Source: an uncultured Bacteriovorax sp. (GTDB lineage: Bacteria > Bdellovibrionota > Bacteriovoracia > Bacteriovoracales > Bacteriovoracaceae). From it: a stretch of DNA of 64,000 bases. Where the stretch lies: positions 1 to 64,000 of the forward strand of contig CAMLKK010000005.1 in assembly GCA_946480715.1 (NCBI GenBank), given 5' to 3'. The notes below the pieces were generated by a model, which saw nothing but the letters and a program-made list of their open reading frames with translations, searched no databases and was not told the origin of the DNA. The position numbers and the translations under genes were made by a program. Positions 46,939 to 55,473 of the stretch are shown here, piece by piece (position 1 is the stretch's first letter; the number at the start of each line of letters is the position of its first letter).

Positions 46939-47835
46939 ATGGAACCTCTATCAATTATTGTCCTTATCCTTATCGGATTCATGCTTTTTGATTCGATCTT
47001 TATTGTTCAATCACAGTCTGCTGCGATCATTGAACGTTTCGGTAAATACCAATTTACAGCGCACGAAGGATTAAATTTTAAACTTCCTTTTATCGATCGC
47101 ATTGTTGTTCGTAGAAATTTGAAAATCGTTCAACAGGACATTGAAGTAGAAACAAAAACTCGCGACAACGTTTTCGTTCGCACGAAAGTTTCGGTTCAAT
47201 ATCAAATTATTCGCGATAAAGTTCATGATTCATACTACCGTCTGTCAGATCCGATTGCCCAAATTGAAAGTTATATCTTCGACGTTGTCCGCAGTGAAAT
47301 TCCAAAACTTAATCTCGATGATGTTTTCGTCAGCAAAGATACAGTGGCCCTTGCGGTAAAAGAATCGCTTGAAGAATCGATGGATGATTTCGGTTTTATG
47401 ATTATTAAAACACTCATCACAGATATCGATCCGGATGAAAAAGTTAAGCAATCAATGAACGAAATCAATGCGGCCGAAAGACTCAGAGATGCGGCCATGG
47501 CCAAAGCAGAAGCCGAAAAAATCGGGATTGTTATGCAGGCCGAGGCGCATGCTGAAAGTAAGCGACTTCAAGGTTTGGGTATGGCCAACCAAAGAAAGGA
47601 GATTGCGGCCGGACTAAAATCTTCGATTGAAGACCTAAAACAATCAGGAATTAACAATGAAGAAGTCCTCACAATTCTTCTTATTACACAACATTATGAT
47701 GCCCTGGAGGCCATGAGTAAGAATTCTAAAACTAATACGATCATGGTTCCTTACAGCTCAAACAATGTTACGGGGATGCGAGACCAAATTCAGGAAGCCA
47801 TTCTCACGTCGGTTAATGCTACCCGAGATAGCTAA
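46939..47835 (+). CDS. SPFH/band 7 domain protein (QmcA/stomatin-like)
   Basis: 298 residues. An N-terminal membrane segment (about 4-25, LSIIVLILIGFMLFDSIFIV) is followed by the SPFH domain: SAAIIERFGKYQFTAHEGLNFKLPFIDRI, VRRNLKIVQQDIEVETKTRDNVFVRTKVSVQYQI, and a coiled coil MNEINAAERLRDAAMAKAEAEKIGIVMQAEAHAESKRLQ. Proteins of this group form oligomeric rings in membrane microdomains and often regulate FtsH-type proteases. No NfeD gene, the common partner, lies nearby. The ATG follows AAGGAGA at a good distance. The gap of 58 bases before ugd suggests separate or loosely coupled transcription. Confidence 0.93.
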   Translation: MEPLSIIVLILIGFMLFDSIFIVQSQSAAIIERFGKYQFTAHEGLNFKLPFIDRIVVRRNLKIVQQDIEVETKTRDNVFVRTKVSVQYQIIRDKVHDSYYRLSDPIAQIESYIFDVVRSEIPKLNLDDVFVSKDTVALAVKESLEESMDDFGFMIIKTLITDIDPDEKVKQSMNEINAAERLRDAAMAKAEAEKIGIVMQAEAHAESKRLQGLGMANQRKEIAAGLKSSIEDLKQSGINNEEVLTILLITQHYDALEAMSKNSKTNTIMVPYSSNNVTGMRDQIQEAILTSVNATRDS

Positions 47836-47893
47836 TTCCTAGGGGAAATGCTAAAATCAGGTCTCATTAGACAGTTTTAATCGAGAGGACAAA

Positions 47894-49216
47894 ATGAAAG
47901 TTTCCGTTATTGGAACAGGGTATGTTGGCTTAGTCAGTGGGACTTGTTTTGCTGAAATTGGCCACGATGTTACGTGTATTGATATCGATCCAAAAAAAAT
48001 TGAAATGCTAAGAGCGCATAAGTCTCCCATCTATGAACCGGGCTTAACGGATCTTTTGGAGAGAAATATAAAAGCAGGTCGTCTGCAATTTTCTACTGGC
48101 TATGAATCAGTAGCATCTGCAAAAAGTATTTTCTTAGCAGTTGGAACACCATCTGCTGACGATGGAAGAGCAGACCTGACTTATTTAAAAGCAGCGGCCG
48201 CTGAAGTCGCGAAACACTTAGCTGACGATGCTATTGTCGTTATCAAATCAACTGTTCCAGTGGGAACATCAGTTGAAATCAGAAAATTGATTTCATCTCT
48301 CACAAAGAAAAAATTTCACCTTGTGAACAATCCAGAGTTTTTAAAAGAAGGTTCAGCAGTAGAAGATTTTATGCGTCCAGACCGAGTTATCATTGGACAC
48401 CAAGATGACTACGCAATGGGTGTAATGGAAGAACTGTATGCTCCACTTGTTCGTCAGGGAAATCCAATTTACGGAATGAGCAACCTTTCAGCCGAAATGT
48501 CGAAGTATGCCGCTAACTGTTTTCTTGCGACTAAAATTTCATTCATCAACGAGATTGCTCGTCTTTGTGATGCTACACAAGCGGACATCGAAGAGGTTCG
48601 TAAAGGGATCTCATCAGATAAACGTATCGGTGGTCACTTTTTATACCCAGGTCCTGGTTATGGCGGATCTTGTTTTCCAAAAGACGTTAAAGCACTCATC
48701 GCTACAGCGGAAGATTTTGGAATGGATTTAAAAATCGTCAATGCTACTGAAGAAGTGAACGACGAACAAAAAGCTTATGTGTATTCAAAAATTCGCAAGC
48801 ACTACGGCGAAGATTTAAAAGGCAAAGTATTCACGTTTTGGGGTGTTGCTTTTAAAGCTAACACTGACGACGTGAGAGAAACGGCCGCAATCGCTATGGC
48901 CAAAAAACTTATTACCGCAGGCGCTTCAATTCAAATTTTTGATCCAGTTGCTACTGAAAATTATTTAAAAGTCATGAGTGAGTACAAAGAATGCGAAGGG
49001 AAAATCAAACCTTTCAGTGATAAGTACGAAGCTCTCAACGGTGCAGACGCATTAATCACTGTTACTGAGTGGCGTGAATTCAATGCGCCAGACTTTTCTG
49101 AAATAAAAAAACGTTTAAAGAAACCTGTAATCTTTGATGGCCGCAATCTTTATGATACTAAAAAAGTCCTCGCTGAGGGTTTTGAATACTTCGCTATAGG
49201 AAAACACATCAAATGA
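47894..49216 (+). CDS. ugd: UDP-glucose 6-dehydrogenase
   Basis: 440 residues, usual length. Oxidises UDP-glucose to UDP-glucuronate with two NAD, feeding acidic polysaccharides. Features: VSVIGTGYVGLVSGTCFAEIGHDVTCID (NAD-binding GxGxxG), NPEFLKEGSAVEDFMRPDRVIIG, catalytic Cys260 in GGSCFPKDVKAL, and the C-terminal UDP-binding domain with GVAFKANTDDVRETAAI. ATG 47894 follows GAGAGGAC. It overlaps the nitrilase-family gene by four bases (ATGA). Together with the glycan genes nearby it suggests a uronic-acid-bearing capsule or LPS. Confidence 0.97.
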   Translation: MKVSVIGTGYVGLVSGTCFAEIGHDVTCIDIDPKKIEMLRAHKSPIYEPGLTDLLERNIKAGRLQFSTGYESVASAKSIFLAVGTPSADDGRADLTYLKAAAAEVAKHLADDAIVVIKSTVPVGTSVEIRKLISSLTKKKFHLVNNPEFLKEGSAVEDFMRPDRVIIGHQDDYAMGVMEELYAPLVRQGNPIYGMSNLSAEMSKYAANCFLATKISFINEIARLCDATQADIEEVRKGISSDKRIGGHFLYPGPGYGGSCFPKDVKALIATAEDFGMDLKIVNATEEVNDEQKAYVYSKIRKHYGEDLKGKVFTFWGVAFKANTDDVRETAAIAMAKKLITAGASIQIFDPVATENYLKVMSEYKECEGKIKPFSDKYEALNGADALITVTEWREFNAPDFSEIKKRLKKPVIFDGRNLYDTKKVLAEGFEYFAIGKHIK

Positions 49217-49992
49217 AAGTAGCCGTTCTTCAACTTAGATCAGTACTCGATTTTAGAACTAATCTCGAAACAATTCGCGAGATGCTCAAAGAAGCTAAAA
49301 GTAAAGGAGCTGTCGCGGCTTTCTTACCTGAAGTTTTTTATTCCATGGGCGATGGTCAAACGAGCACACCTCATCTTGTTGAAGCGGGCAATGAGCACTT
49401 TGAACAAATTAGAAAACTTGCTGTCGATTTTCAAATGGCCCTGATCGGTGGATCAGCAGCTACAAACCTCAATGGTAAAGTTGTTAATCGCGCATACAAT
49501 TTTGATAAAAACGGAAAAGACTTAGGTCACTACGACAAAATTAATCTATTTGCTTGTGATCTCCCGGATAAAAAACTTTCTGAAGCAAAAACATATACGG
49601 CGGGTACTGAGACAAAAATGATCGAAGTCGACGGACACAAAGTTGGACTTGGAATTTGTTTTGATATGCGCTTTTCAGAAATGGCCCACAACTATCGCAT
49701 GAAGGGAGCAGAGATTTTAACGTTCCCCGCTGCTTTCACAGTGCCAACCGGAAGAGCTCACTGGCATACACTTCTGCGTGCGCGTGCAATCGAAAATCAA
49801 TGTTTCGTCATCGCTGCTGCTCAATGGGGAAAACACAACGACCGCATGGAAACATATGGCCACTCGCTTGTTGTTGATCCTTGGGGAGATATCCTTCTTG
49901 ATCTGCAAGAAGGAGAAAAAATGGGCATTGCAGATTTAGATTTTTCTCGTATTGATTACATTCGTAAATCAGTACTGATGAACAGAAACTAA
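49213..49992 (+). CDS. Carbon-nitrogen hydrolase (Nit1/deaminated glutathione amidase-like)
   Basis: 259 residues. The nitrilase catalytic triad is intact: Glu40 (AAFLPEVFYS), Lys109 (GHYDKINLF) and Cys149 (GLGICFDMRFSEMA). Sequence after the Cys, EILTFPAAFTVPTGRAHWHTLLRARAIENQCFVIAAAQWG, is typical of the Nit1/Nit2 branch, which repairs deaminated glutathione or handles omega-amides of dicarboxylates. Either is possible. The ATG overlaps the ugd stop by four bases, so it is translated in the same operon, though the activities have no obvious link. The gene ends two bases before a convergent gene. Confidence 0.9.
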   Translation: MKVAVLQLRSVLDFRTNLETIREMLKEAKSKGAVAAFLPEVFYSMGDGQTSTPHLVEAGNEHFEQIRKLAVDFQMALIGGSAATNLNGKVVNRAYNFDKNGKDLGHYDKINLFACDLPDKKLSEAKTYTAGTETKMIEVDGHKVGLGICFDMRFSEMAHNYRMKGAEILTFPAAFTVPTGRAHWHTLLRARAIENQCFVIAAAQWGKHNDRMETYGHSLVVDPWGDILLDLQEGEKMGIADLDFSRIDYIRKSVLMNRN

Positions 49993-49993
49993 T

Positions 49994-50263
49994 CTATTCC
50001 TTACACTCTAAAACTTTTTGTGTATAAGCCGTCACCTTCAGTTTGACGGCTTTTTTATTTTCCATCGATTTTTTCAAGCAGGGGATGAGTTTTTCTTCTG
50101 CCGTATAAGCAGCGGCATGCTCAAGCATTTCTAATCGATATTGATTGGGTTTTTCCAATGCAAACTTAGAAATCGTTGCATTGATTTCCATCGTTTTATT
50201 TTTATCAACTCCAGCATAAGAAGAGAGTGAGATAAATGTTAAAGCTAATATTGTTTTTTTCAT
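49994..50263 (-). CDS. Small secreted protein, coupled to the glutaminase-like gene
   Basis: 89 residues. Signal peptide KKTILALTFISLSSYAG, cut near Ala17/Gly18. The mature protein has ~70 residues, helical and charged (NKTMEINATISKFALEKPNQYRLEMLEHAAAYTAEEK), with two cysteines (LIPCLKK and VLECKE) that can form a disulphide. Its ATG overlaps the stop of the upstream large secreted gene by four bases, so production is coupled. The tight link to a probable secreted protein-modifying enzyme makes an inhibitor, chaperone or immunity role conceivable, but there is no sequence evidence beyond position. Confidence 0.7.
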   Translation of the reverse strand: MKKTILALTFISLSSYAGVDKNKTMEINATISKFALEKPNQYRLEMLEHAAAYTAEEKLIPCLKKSMENKKAVKLKVTAYTQKVLECKE

Positions 50264-51975
50264 TTTGGTTCCAATGGTTTGTATTGTTTCATTGTCTGAT
50301 TAGACATACTCATCTTTTCATCTTCACTTAAATTGATACTTTCGCGTGGAAGATAAGGATCTGAGCTTGAAAATGAAAGGGATGAACGTTCAAAAGCGGC
50401 CACGTTTTCCGGGAATGGGAAAGCGGTGATCACAGAGCCCTTAGCAGTGTTTTTCGACATTCTGTTGTCCCACTCTTCAACAGTAACTGGTTTGTCGAAA
50501 AGAGATGGATCAATAACCATTTTTTGAATTCCGCCATTTCCATCCTCTACATAGACTATAGGTGCTACGTGAAAATTCCAGCGAATGTCAGTGCCAGGAA
50601 CATACAGATCGCCTTTGATCCATACTTTATCGACACGTACTCCTTCTGCTTCAAAACGACGGGCCATTAAGTGAGCGCGGGCGTAACAACCGTCGTATTT
50701 ATATTTCCAGGCGATGTCTTTCATACCAGCTGCTTTATTAAAAAGTTCAGTTGCTCTTTGAAGAGTGATCGTTTGATCAACTTTCTGGTCTGGATAAAAA
50801 TTCTTTTTTAATTTCTGAAGATTTTTAGCTGCGTTTGGATCGAGGATGAGCCCATTATAAAGACAGCCATATTGCGCTGATTTATTAGGATCAATGTAAT
50901 TTCCAACAAGACTTCCATCGGCCATGACTTGAATGAATTCGGCCATCTCAAGATCGGCTACTTTTTTCAAAAGCTGTTTGCGGGCTTCTAATAATTTTTC
51001 TAATCCATCACTGTTTGTGCAAATATTTTTTTGCATCTCAATCATCTGTTGAAAGTATGGATTTTTGTAGGCCGCTATTTTCTCGCGATCACTTCCCAGT
51101 TTTTCCGGAAGAGCATCGGTATACATCGCGTATGGATTGTAAGTTCCAAATGGATTATTGAGAAAAATAGAATTATCCACCAACGGTGATTGAATTTTCG
51201 ATGAGTGAATTGTTTTGATTCTTAGATTTGGTCCCAGCCCATCTTTGTCGTAAAGATGAATGCTTGTACTTCCCATAGCTCCCGGAGACGAATCATAGAG
51301 AAGAGTGCTGTCATAACTTTTACCATTAACAATTAATGGATCACATTTATATGTTCCACATTGAAATGTGATGTTGTATTTTGCACTGTAGTCAGCTTGC
51401 TCTTTTGAGAGCTCTCGAGAAGCGCCTCGGTGACATTTAATCTTTTGGCCGTCTTCCATTTCAAGGCTGTATGTAGAATCCTTGAACGCTTGATCGTAAG
51501 CAGATTTCAGTTCATCTCGTTTTTGGGTAAGTAGCCTTGCAGCTGCTTCAAACTCGGCAGAACCTTTTTTCTTTTCAATTTTCTTTCCGTAAATATCAAA
51601 ACCTTTACCATTGAGAAAATTATCAACCATCCCAACTTTATTCATGTATTCCGCAGACGCGTTCGCCATTGAAGGATATTTGTAGTCCGCCATGTTCGCA
51701 GGAACTTCATAAATGGTTTTGTTTTCTTTTTCGATTTTTTTGATGATAGGTGTACTAATATCGCCTTTATCATCCGTACCCAATGCCAGGAAATGATAGC
51801 TGTTATTGTTAACCAGTAAGGGTTTTCCATTATTGTCACAAACATAAATTTCAACCGCAGAATCAAGCTTACAATTAAGTGGTTGTTGCTCAGTCATCAA
51901 ATGAACTTTGATCTGATCATCTGCCGCAAAACTATTAAGCGAGAGCAATAGAGGAATAAGAAGACGTTTAATCAT
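50260..51975 (-). CDS. Secreted protein with protein-glutaminase-like C-terminal domain
   Basis: 571 residues. Signal peptide IKRLLIPLLLSLNSFAA. The N-terminal ~400 residues are unassigned, Lys/Tyr/Ser-rich, with several cysteines (CKLDSAVEIYVC, CHRGAS, QCGTYKCDP). Residues ~415-505 match the bacterial protein-glutaminase fold: Cys430 in YDGCYARAHLMARRFEAEGV, His469 in WNFHVAPIVYV, Asp489 in VIDPSLFDKPVTVEEW. The spacings (39 and 20 residues) agree with my recollection of the Chryseobacterium protein-glutaminase triad Cys156-His197-Asp217 (41 and 20). The reaction would be deamidation of protein Gln side chains to Glu with release of ammonia. The long N-terminal part may be a propeptide or a substrate-binding region. 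It is the first gene of a two-gene operon. Confidence 0.82.
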   Translation of the reverse strand: MIKRLLIPLLLSLNSFAADDQIKVHLMTEQQPLNCKLDSAVEIYVCDNNGKPLLVNNNSYHFLALGTDDKGDISTPIIKKIEKENKTIYEVPANMADYKYPSMANASAEYMNKVGMVDNFLNGKGFDIYGKKIEKKKGSAEFEAAARLLTQKRDELKSAYDQAFKDSTYSLEMEDGQKIKCHRGASRELSKEQADYSAKYNITFQCGTYKCDPLIVNGKSYDSTLLYDSSPGAMGSTSIHLYDKDGLGPNLRIKTIHSSKIQSPLVDNSIFLNNPFGTYNPYAMYTDALPEKLGSDREKIAAYKNPYFQQMIEMQKNICTNSDGLEKLLEARKQLLKKVADLEMAEFIQVMADGSLVGNYIDPNKSAQYGCLYNGLILDPNAAKNLQKLKKNFYPDQKVDQTITLQRATELFNKAAGMKDIAWKYKYDGCYARAHLMARRFEAEGVRVDKVWIKGDLYVPGTDIRWNFHVAPIVYVEDGNGGIQKMVIDPSLFDKPVTVEEWDNRMSKNTAKGSVITAFPFPENVAAFERSSLSFSSSDPYLPRESINLSEDEKMSMSNQTMKQYKPLEPK

Positions 51976-52030
51976 CGTTGGCCCTTGGTTATAATCAAAG
52001 GCTTATCGGATCTACGTAAACGAGAATAAA

Positions 52031-53077
52031 TTATTTTATACCGAGCGAACCGCTCAACTTTTGAACGAGTTTAGGATGAAGAAGAACTGAGCCCAAGATC
52101 CCGATTCCACAGCCTAAACTGATATCTATGATCCGCCAGTAAGCAAGGTGGTGGGAAGCTATGGCATTAGGTGTGGCCACTTCTAAGAAAAACAGAATAA
52201 GAGCAGCGATGAAAACATTCCCAAGCCAATAGTTTTTGGTCAGTCCAAAAGGCATGAGAAAAGAAGCGATAAAAATACAAGCAATCAATATGCGAGGATC
52301 AGAAATGAGGGCCAGCATAACGGCAGCGATAAAAACGCCTATGACAGTTCCAACGAAACGTTGAAAACCTTTATAAATTCCCTGCAAACTATCCGGTAGC
52401 ATAACAATCATTGCAGTACCTACTACCCAATATGGATGAGAGAGTTTTAGATGCCCCATTATATAGTGGCTTGCAACAGCAATAACAGCGAAGAGAAGCG
52501 AAAAACGTAATGAATCTTTATTCTTTAAAGCTTGGGAAAGAGTTTGTAGTTTACTGCGCATCGGTTGAGTTTGATGACGGAATAAAAAATAAAGTAACAG
52601 GACGAGAATGATGTAAACCAAAAATGCCATTATGGAATAGCGAAACAATTGATCTCTTGTTTTAAGAATAATGGGTTCACTAGAAGTGGTCATGAACTGC
52701 AAGGTAACGAATAAAATCATTCTTTCGAGCTCAATCCCAAAAGTTTTGGATTTCCCCAAGAGGAAACTAAGAAAGAAAAGGAGAAGAGAGATGAGGATTG
52801 GATAGCTTTGAACTTCTGTACCTACCCACATCGAAAGCATCAAACAGAGAAAAGTTGTGAGCAAATGACGGAGTCTTATTTTTAAAGGGCCGAAATGATC
52901 ATTGAGAAAAAAAACTAAACCCATCAATGATCCGAACATTGCTGGCTGAACAGCTTCGAAGCTATGTCCGACAATAAGAGGTAATGTGATTGCACACGCA
53001 CTCATCAACATTTTGTGAGTAGGAGTAACTTCTGGTGCGAGCTCCAGTGATTTCTCAATGTGATTTTTTAGAGGCAT
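52031..53077 (-). CDS. FUSC-family membrane protein (aromatic acid exporter-like)
   Basis: 348 residues, about ten transmembrane helices in two sets: LMSACAITLPLIVG to about 115, then a break with a charged cytoplasmic segment (HQTQPMRSKLQTLSQALKNKDSLR), then a second set. The motif KLSHPYWVVGTAMIVMLPDSLQGIYKGFQRFVGTVIGVFIAA is diagnostic for the FUSC/YccS/AaeB group: a WV..T..vv..p...t..k...R..GT..G pattern. AaeB-type members export aromatic acids; YccS types have no known substrate. The gene starts three bases after the LysR regulator and is its likely operon partner, which suggests controlled efflux of a compound sensed by LysR. Confidence 0.85.
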   Translation of the reverse strand: MPLKNHIEKSLELAPEVTPTHKMLMSACAITLPLIVGHSFEAVQPAMFGSLMGLVFFLNDHFGPLKIRLRHLLTTFLCLMLSMWVGTEVQSYPILISLLLFFLSFLLGKSKTFGIELERMILFVTLQFMTTSSEPIILKTRDQLFRYSIMAFLVYIILVLLLYFLFRHQTQPMRSKLQTLSQALKNKDSLRFSLLFAVIAVASHYIMGHLKLSHPYWVVGTAMIVMLPDSLQGIYKGFQRFVGTVIGVFIAAVMLALISDPRILIACIFIASFLMPFGLTKNYWLGNVFIAALILFFLEVATPNAIASHHLAYWRIIDISLGCGIGILGSVLLHPKLVQKLSGSLGIK

Positions 53078-53080
53078 ATT

Positions 53081-53917
53081 CTATTTCAGCAGCGATGTCA
53101 TAGTATGTTTTAACATTTTTAAATCATCTTTAAATTGATTTTCATTTGAGTAAACGAATGAAATTTTATCTTTAAAAGGTTTGATCTTATCCACTTGTTG
53201 AACTGATTTAACCCAAGATTGATTTTCTTTCACAACTCTCGCAGGCAGTATGGCACAACCTAATCCTTCGAACAAGGTTTTGCTAATGAGTTCGAGGTTA
53301 GGTATTTCAACGTAACTGTTAAATTGATGATCTTGTTTTTCAAGTTGGCGAATAATGTAATGGCTCTGATGTAGATTGGGATCAAAAAAAAGTGTGTTTT
53401 GATCTTTTAGTTTAGTAGGGCGCCAAAGCGTAAACTCATCTTCACCTATGCTTGATAAAATGAGATTGGGATGGGGATGAGGATTGATCGCCACAGCACA
53501 ATCTATTTTTCCTTCCTGCACCCATTCTGTGACTTCACGGGATAATCCAAAAAAGTATTTAAGTTTTATATCTAGTTTTGTCTTTAAGAGTTGAGGAAGA
53601 ATATAGTGCCCCACTGAAGGGTGCATGCCTAAAGAAAAAGTTTTTGTTTCACGTGCTTTTCCTCGCACTAAGAAATCTTCAACAGCAATTAGTTCTTCCA
53701 TTATGCGTTTTCCGTGCATGGCCAGATAAGAACCTGCTTCAGTCAACAGCAGTCCATTTTTTCTACGGAGAAAGAGTTCCTTTTGCACATCAGCTTCAAG
53801 TCTTTTTATGGCATGACTGAGTGCTGGCTGAGTCAGCCCTAGAGCTTGAGCAGCTTTTGTAAGGTGAAGGTGTTCAGCAGTAACCAGGAAAAAACGCAAA
53901 TCATTAGAGTTAATCAT
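53081..53917 (-). CDS. LysR-family transcriptional regulator
   Basis: 278 residues (slightly short for the family, ~290-300). N-terminal winged HTH at 3-62: DLRFFLVTAEHLHLTKAAQALGLTQPALSHAIKRLEADVQKELFLRR, then the LysR substrate-binding domain. Members bind as tetramers upstream of the divergently transcribed or cotranscribed gene and respond to a small ligand. Here the FUSC exporter is downstream in the same operon, and a secreted-protein gene is divergent 87 bases away; either could be its target. The intervening 87 bases are very AT-rich with several TAAT and TTTAT stretches, so an operator is likely but cannot be delimited. Confidence 0.95.
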   Translation of the reverse strand: MINSNDLRFFLVTAEHLHLTKAAQALGLTQPALSHAIKRLEADVQKELFLRRKNGLLLTEAGSYLAMHGKRIMEELIAVEDFLVRGKARETKTFSLGMHPSVGHYILPQLLKTKLDIKLKYFFGLSREVTEWVQEGKIDCAVAINPHPHPNLILSSIGEDEFTLWRPTKLKDQNTLFFDPNLHQSHYIIRQLEKQDHQFNSYVEIPNLELISKTLFEGLGCAILPARVVKENQSWVKSVQQVDKIKPFKDKISFVYSNENQFKDDLKMLKHTMTSLLK

Positions 53918-54004
53918 TAAAAAATTTAATCATAGATATAATTATTATTCAATTTATTTATATTCAAAACAAACGTAAAACTGGTTCAACCAAAGGGAGG
54001 GACT

Positions 54005-54505
54005 ATGAAAGCATTACTATTTTCTTTATTACTAACAGTATCTTTAAATACAATGGCGGGAGAGAGAGTCATTCTCAAAGACAGCCTTAAAGTGAAAACA
54101 GAAGTGAGCACTAAAACTGTTCGTTGCTCACATCTTGGATATGGATTAGCAGAACTGAAGATCAATATTGAAGCATTAGATGGTTGGACTATTTTTGATC
54201 ATACCAATGTTAATTTTGGAGATCGTTTCGATCAGCCGTGTATGACCGCTGGACCTTGTAAACGTTTCCAGGGTGATACTGATGCACTTTCTGTTGATTC
54301 TGTTGTTCAAAACAATCCCAGAAAAGAATCTATTGAAATTCATCGCGAGCTTATTGAAAGTCGTGAGTTGACAGAAGATGAAGGTGTGAAAGTTTGTCAA
54401 AGAAGTTTAAGAGAAGAGTTGAAAACAAACGTGGGTGGAGTTGATTTTTTCCACATCCGTTCAGGTGCAGTTGAAACTCTTCGCGCAGAAGCATGCCATA
54501 TTTAA
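54005..54505 (+). CDS. Secreted protein, unknown function
   Basis: 166 residues. Signal peptide KALLFSLLLTVSLNTMAG, cut near Ala18. The mature part has six cysteines (VRCSHLGYG, QPCMTAGPCKRF, VKVCQRS, AEACHI), enough for two or three disulphides, and an overall beta-rich look (ERVILKDSLKVKTEVSTKTV). CMTAGPC is a tight CxxxxxC loop. No family recognised. The ATG follows AGGGAGGG at a good distance. It is divergent from the LysR gene and may be under its control. Its last four bases overlap the end of the convergent glycosyltransferase gene. Confidence 0.72.
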   Translation: MKALLFSLLLTVSLNTMAGERVILKDSLKVKTEVSTKTVRCSHLGYGLAELKINIEALDGWTIFDHTNVNFGDRFDQPCMTAGPCKRFQGDTDALSVDSVVQNNPRKESIEIHRELIESRELTEDEGVKVCQRSLREELKTNVGGVDFFHIRSGAVETLRAEACHI

Positions 54506-55473
54506 TAGGGCAATAACTCTTCGGCCCTTGTTGATAGTTTGTATGAAGGGGGAGTGGCATTCAGCTTCTCTCCCTTTATAACTTTTTTATAAAGTTCAAG
54601 ATAGCGTTTGGTGTATAACTCGATTCCAAAATTTTCTTCCGCGTACTTTCTAATTTTTTCAGGATTAAAGTTTTTTGCATGATCAACTGAAAGTAGTAGG
54701 GAAAGCTCATCTTTGTTTTTAGCCACAAATCCAACTTCCGATGAAATGAGTTCAGGCAAACTTCCATAAGGTGAAACTATTGCTGGCAAACCTTGTGAAA
54801 ATGCCTCAATGACAGCTATACCAAATGGTTCGTGCCAGCGGACTGGAAAGAGAAGAGCATCACTCTCACGGATGAGCTTCATCTTTTCATCTCCACCAAC
54901 AATGCCATGATTATGTATGTAACGAGAAAGGCCCCACCATCTTCCGCCAGCGACATTGAGATGTTTATGATTTTCCCTGCAGGCCTCAACTGTTTGCTTG
55001 AGATTTTTAACTTTCCAAGATGCTTTCGCTAAAAACAGAAAACGATTCCATTCGCGTTTTTCTTTTGGTTGGAAAGGATACTCGCTAAAATCAAGAGCAT
55101 TGTGCACATATTGATCTGAATTATGAATGTCAGCATGTTTCTTTGAAACAAACACCGAGTTGTGATTTAACTTCTCACCAATTTGTCCGTTGCCATGAAC
55201 GGTATTGATCGAAGGTACTCCTGGTATTTCAGCATTAAAAGGAAAATGAACGATATCAGTTCCCGGTCGAAGAAGTTTTTCCCAGGTTGATTTATCAGCA
55301 CTATATGTTCTTAATTCAATTCCATATTTTTCGACTTTTGAATCGGGATGTCCGACGTAAACGACTTGATGACCTTGGCGAACAAGTTCCACCATATGCC
55401 AGAAGAGAATTCTTTCAGTTCCGCCGTAACCGGAAACGGGGAGAGCGGCCGGGTGAAAAAAAACACACTTCAT
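54502..55473 (-). CDS. Family 4 glycosyltransferase
   Basis: 323 residues. GT-B fold retaining enzyme. N-terminal start CVFFHPAALPVSGYGGTERILFWHMVELVRQGHQVVYVG has the GGxER acceptor-side motif; the C-terminal donor side has the EPFGIAVIEAFSQGLPAIVSPYGSLPELI (E-x7-E) signature. It is a little shorter than the usual ~360-residue GT4 enzymes, mainly in the linker. Its ATG overlaps the stop of the family 2 enzyme upstream by four bases, so the two act in one pathway, probably building LPS core or an O-chain/capsule. Sugar specificity cannot be read from sequence. Confidence 0.88.
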   Translation of the reverse strand: MKCVFFHPAALPVSGYGGTERILFWHMVELVRQGHQVVYVGHPDSKVEKYGIELRTYSADKSTWEKLLRPGTDIVHFPFNAEIPGVPSINTVHGNGQIGEKLNHNSVFVSKKHADIHNSDQYVHNALDFSEYPFQPKEKREWNRFLFLAKASWKVKNLKQTVEACRENHKHLNVAGGRWWGLSRYIHNHGIVGGDEKMKLIRESDALLFPVRWHEPFGIAVIEAFSQGLPAIVSPYGSLPELISSEVGFVAKNKDELSLLLSVDHAKNFNPEKIRKYAEENFGIELYTKRYLELYKKVIKGEKLNATPPSYKLSTRAEELLPY

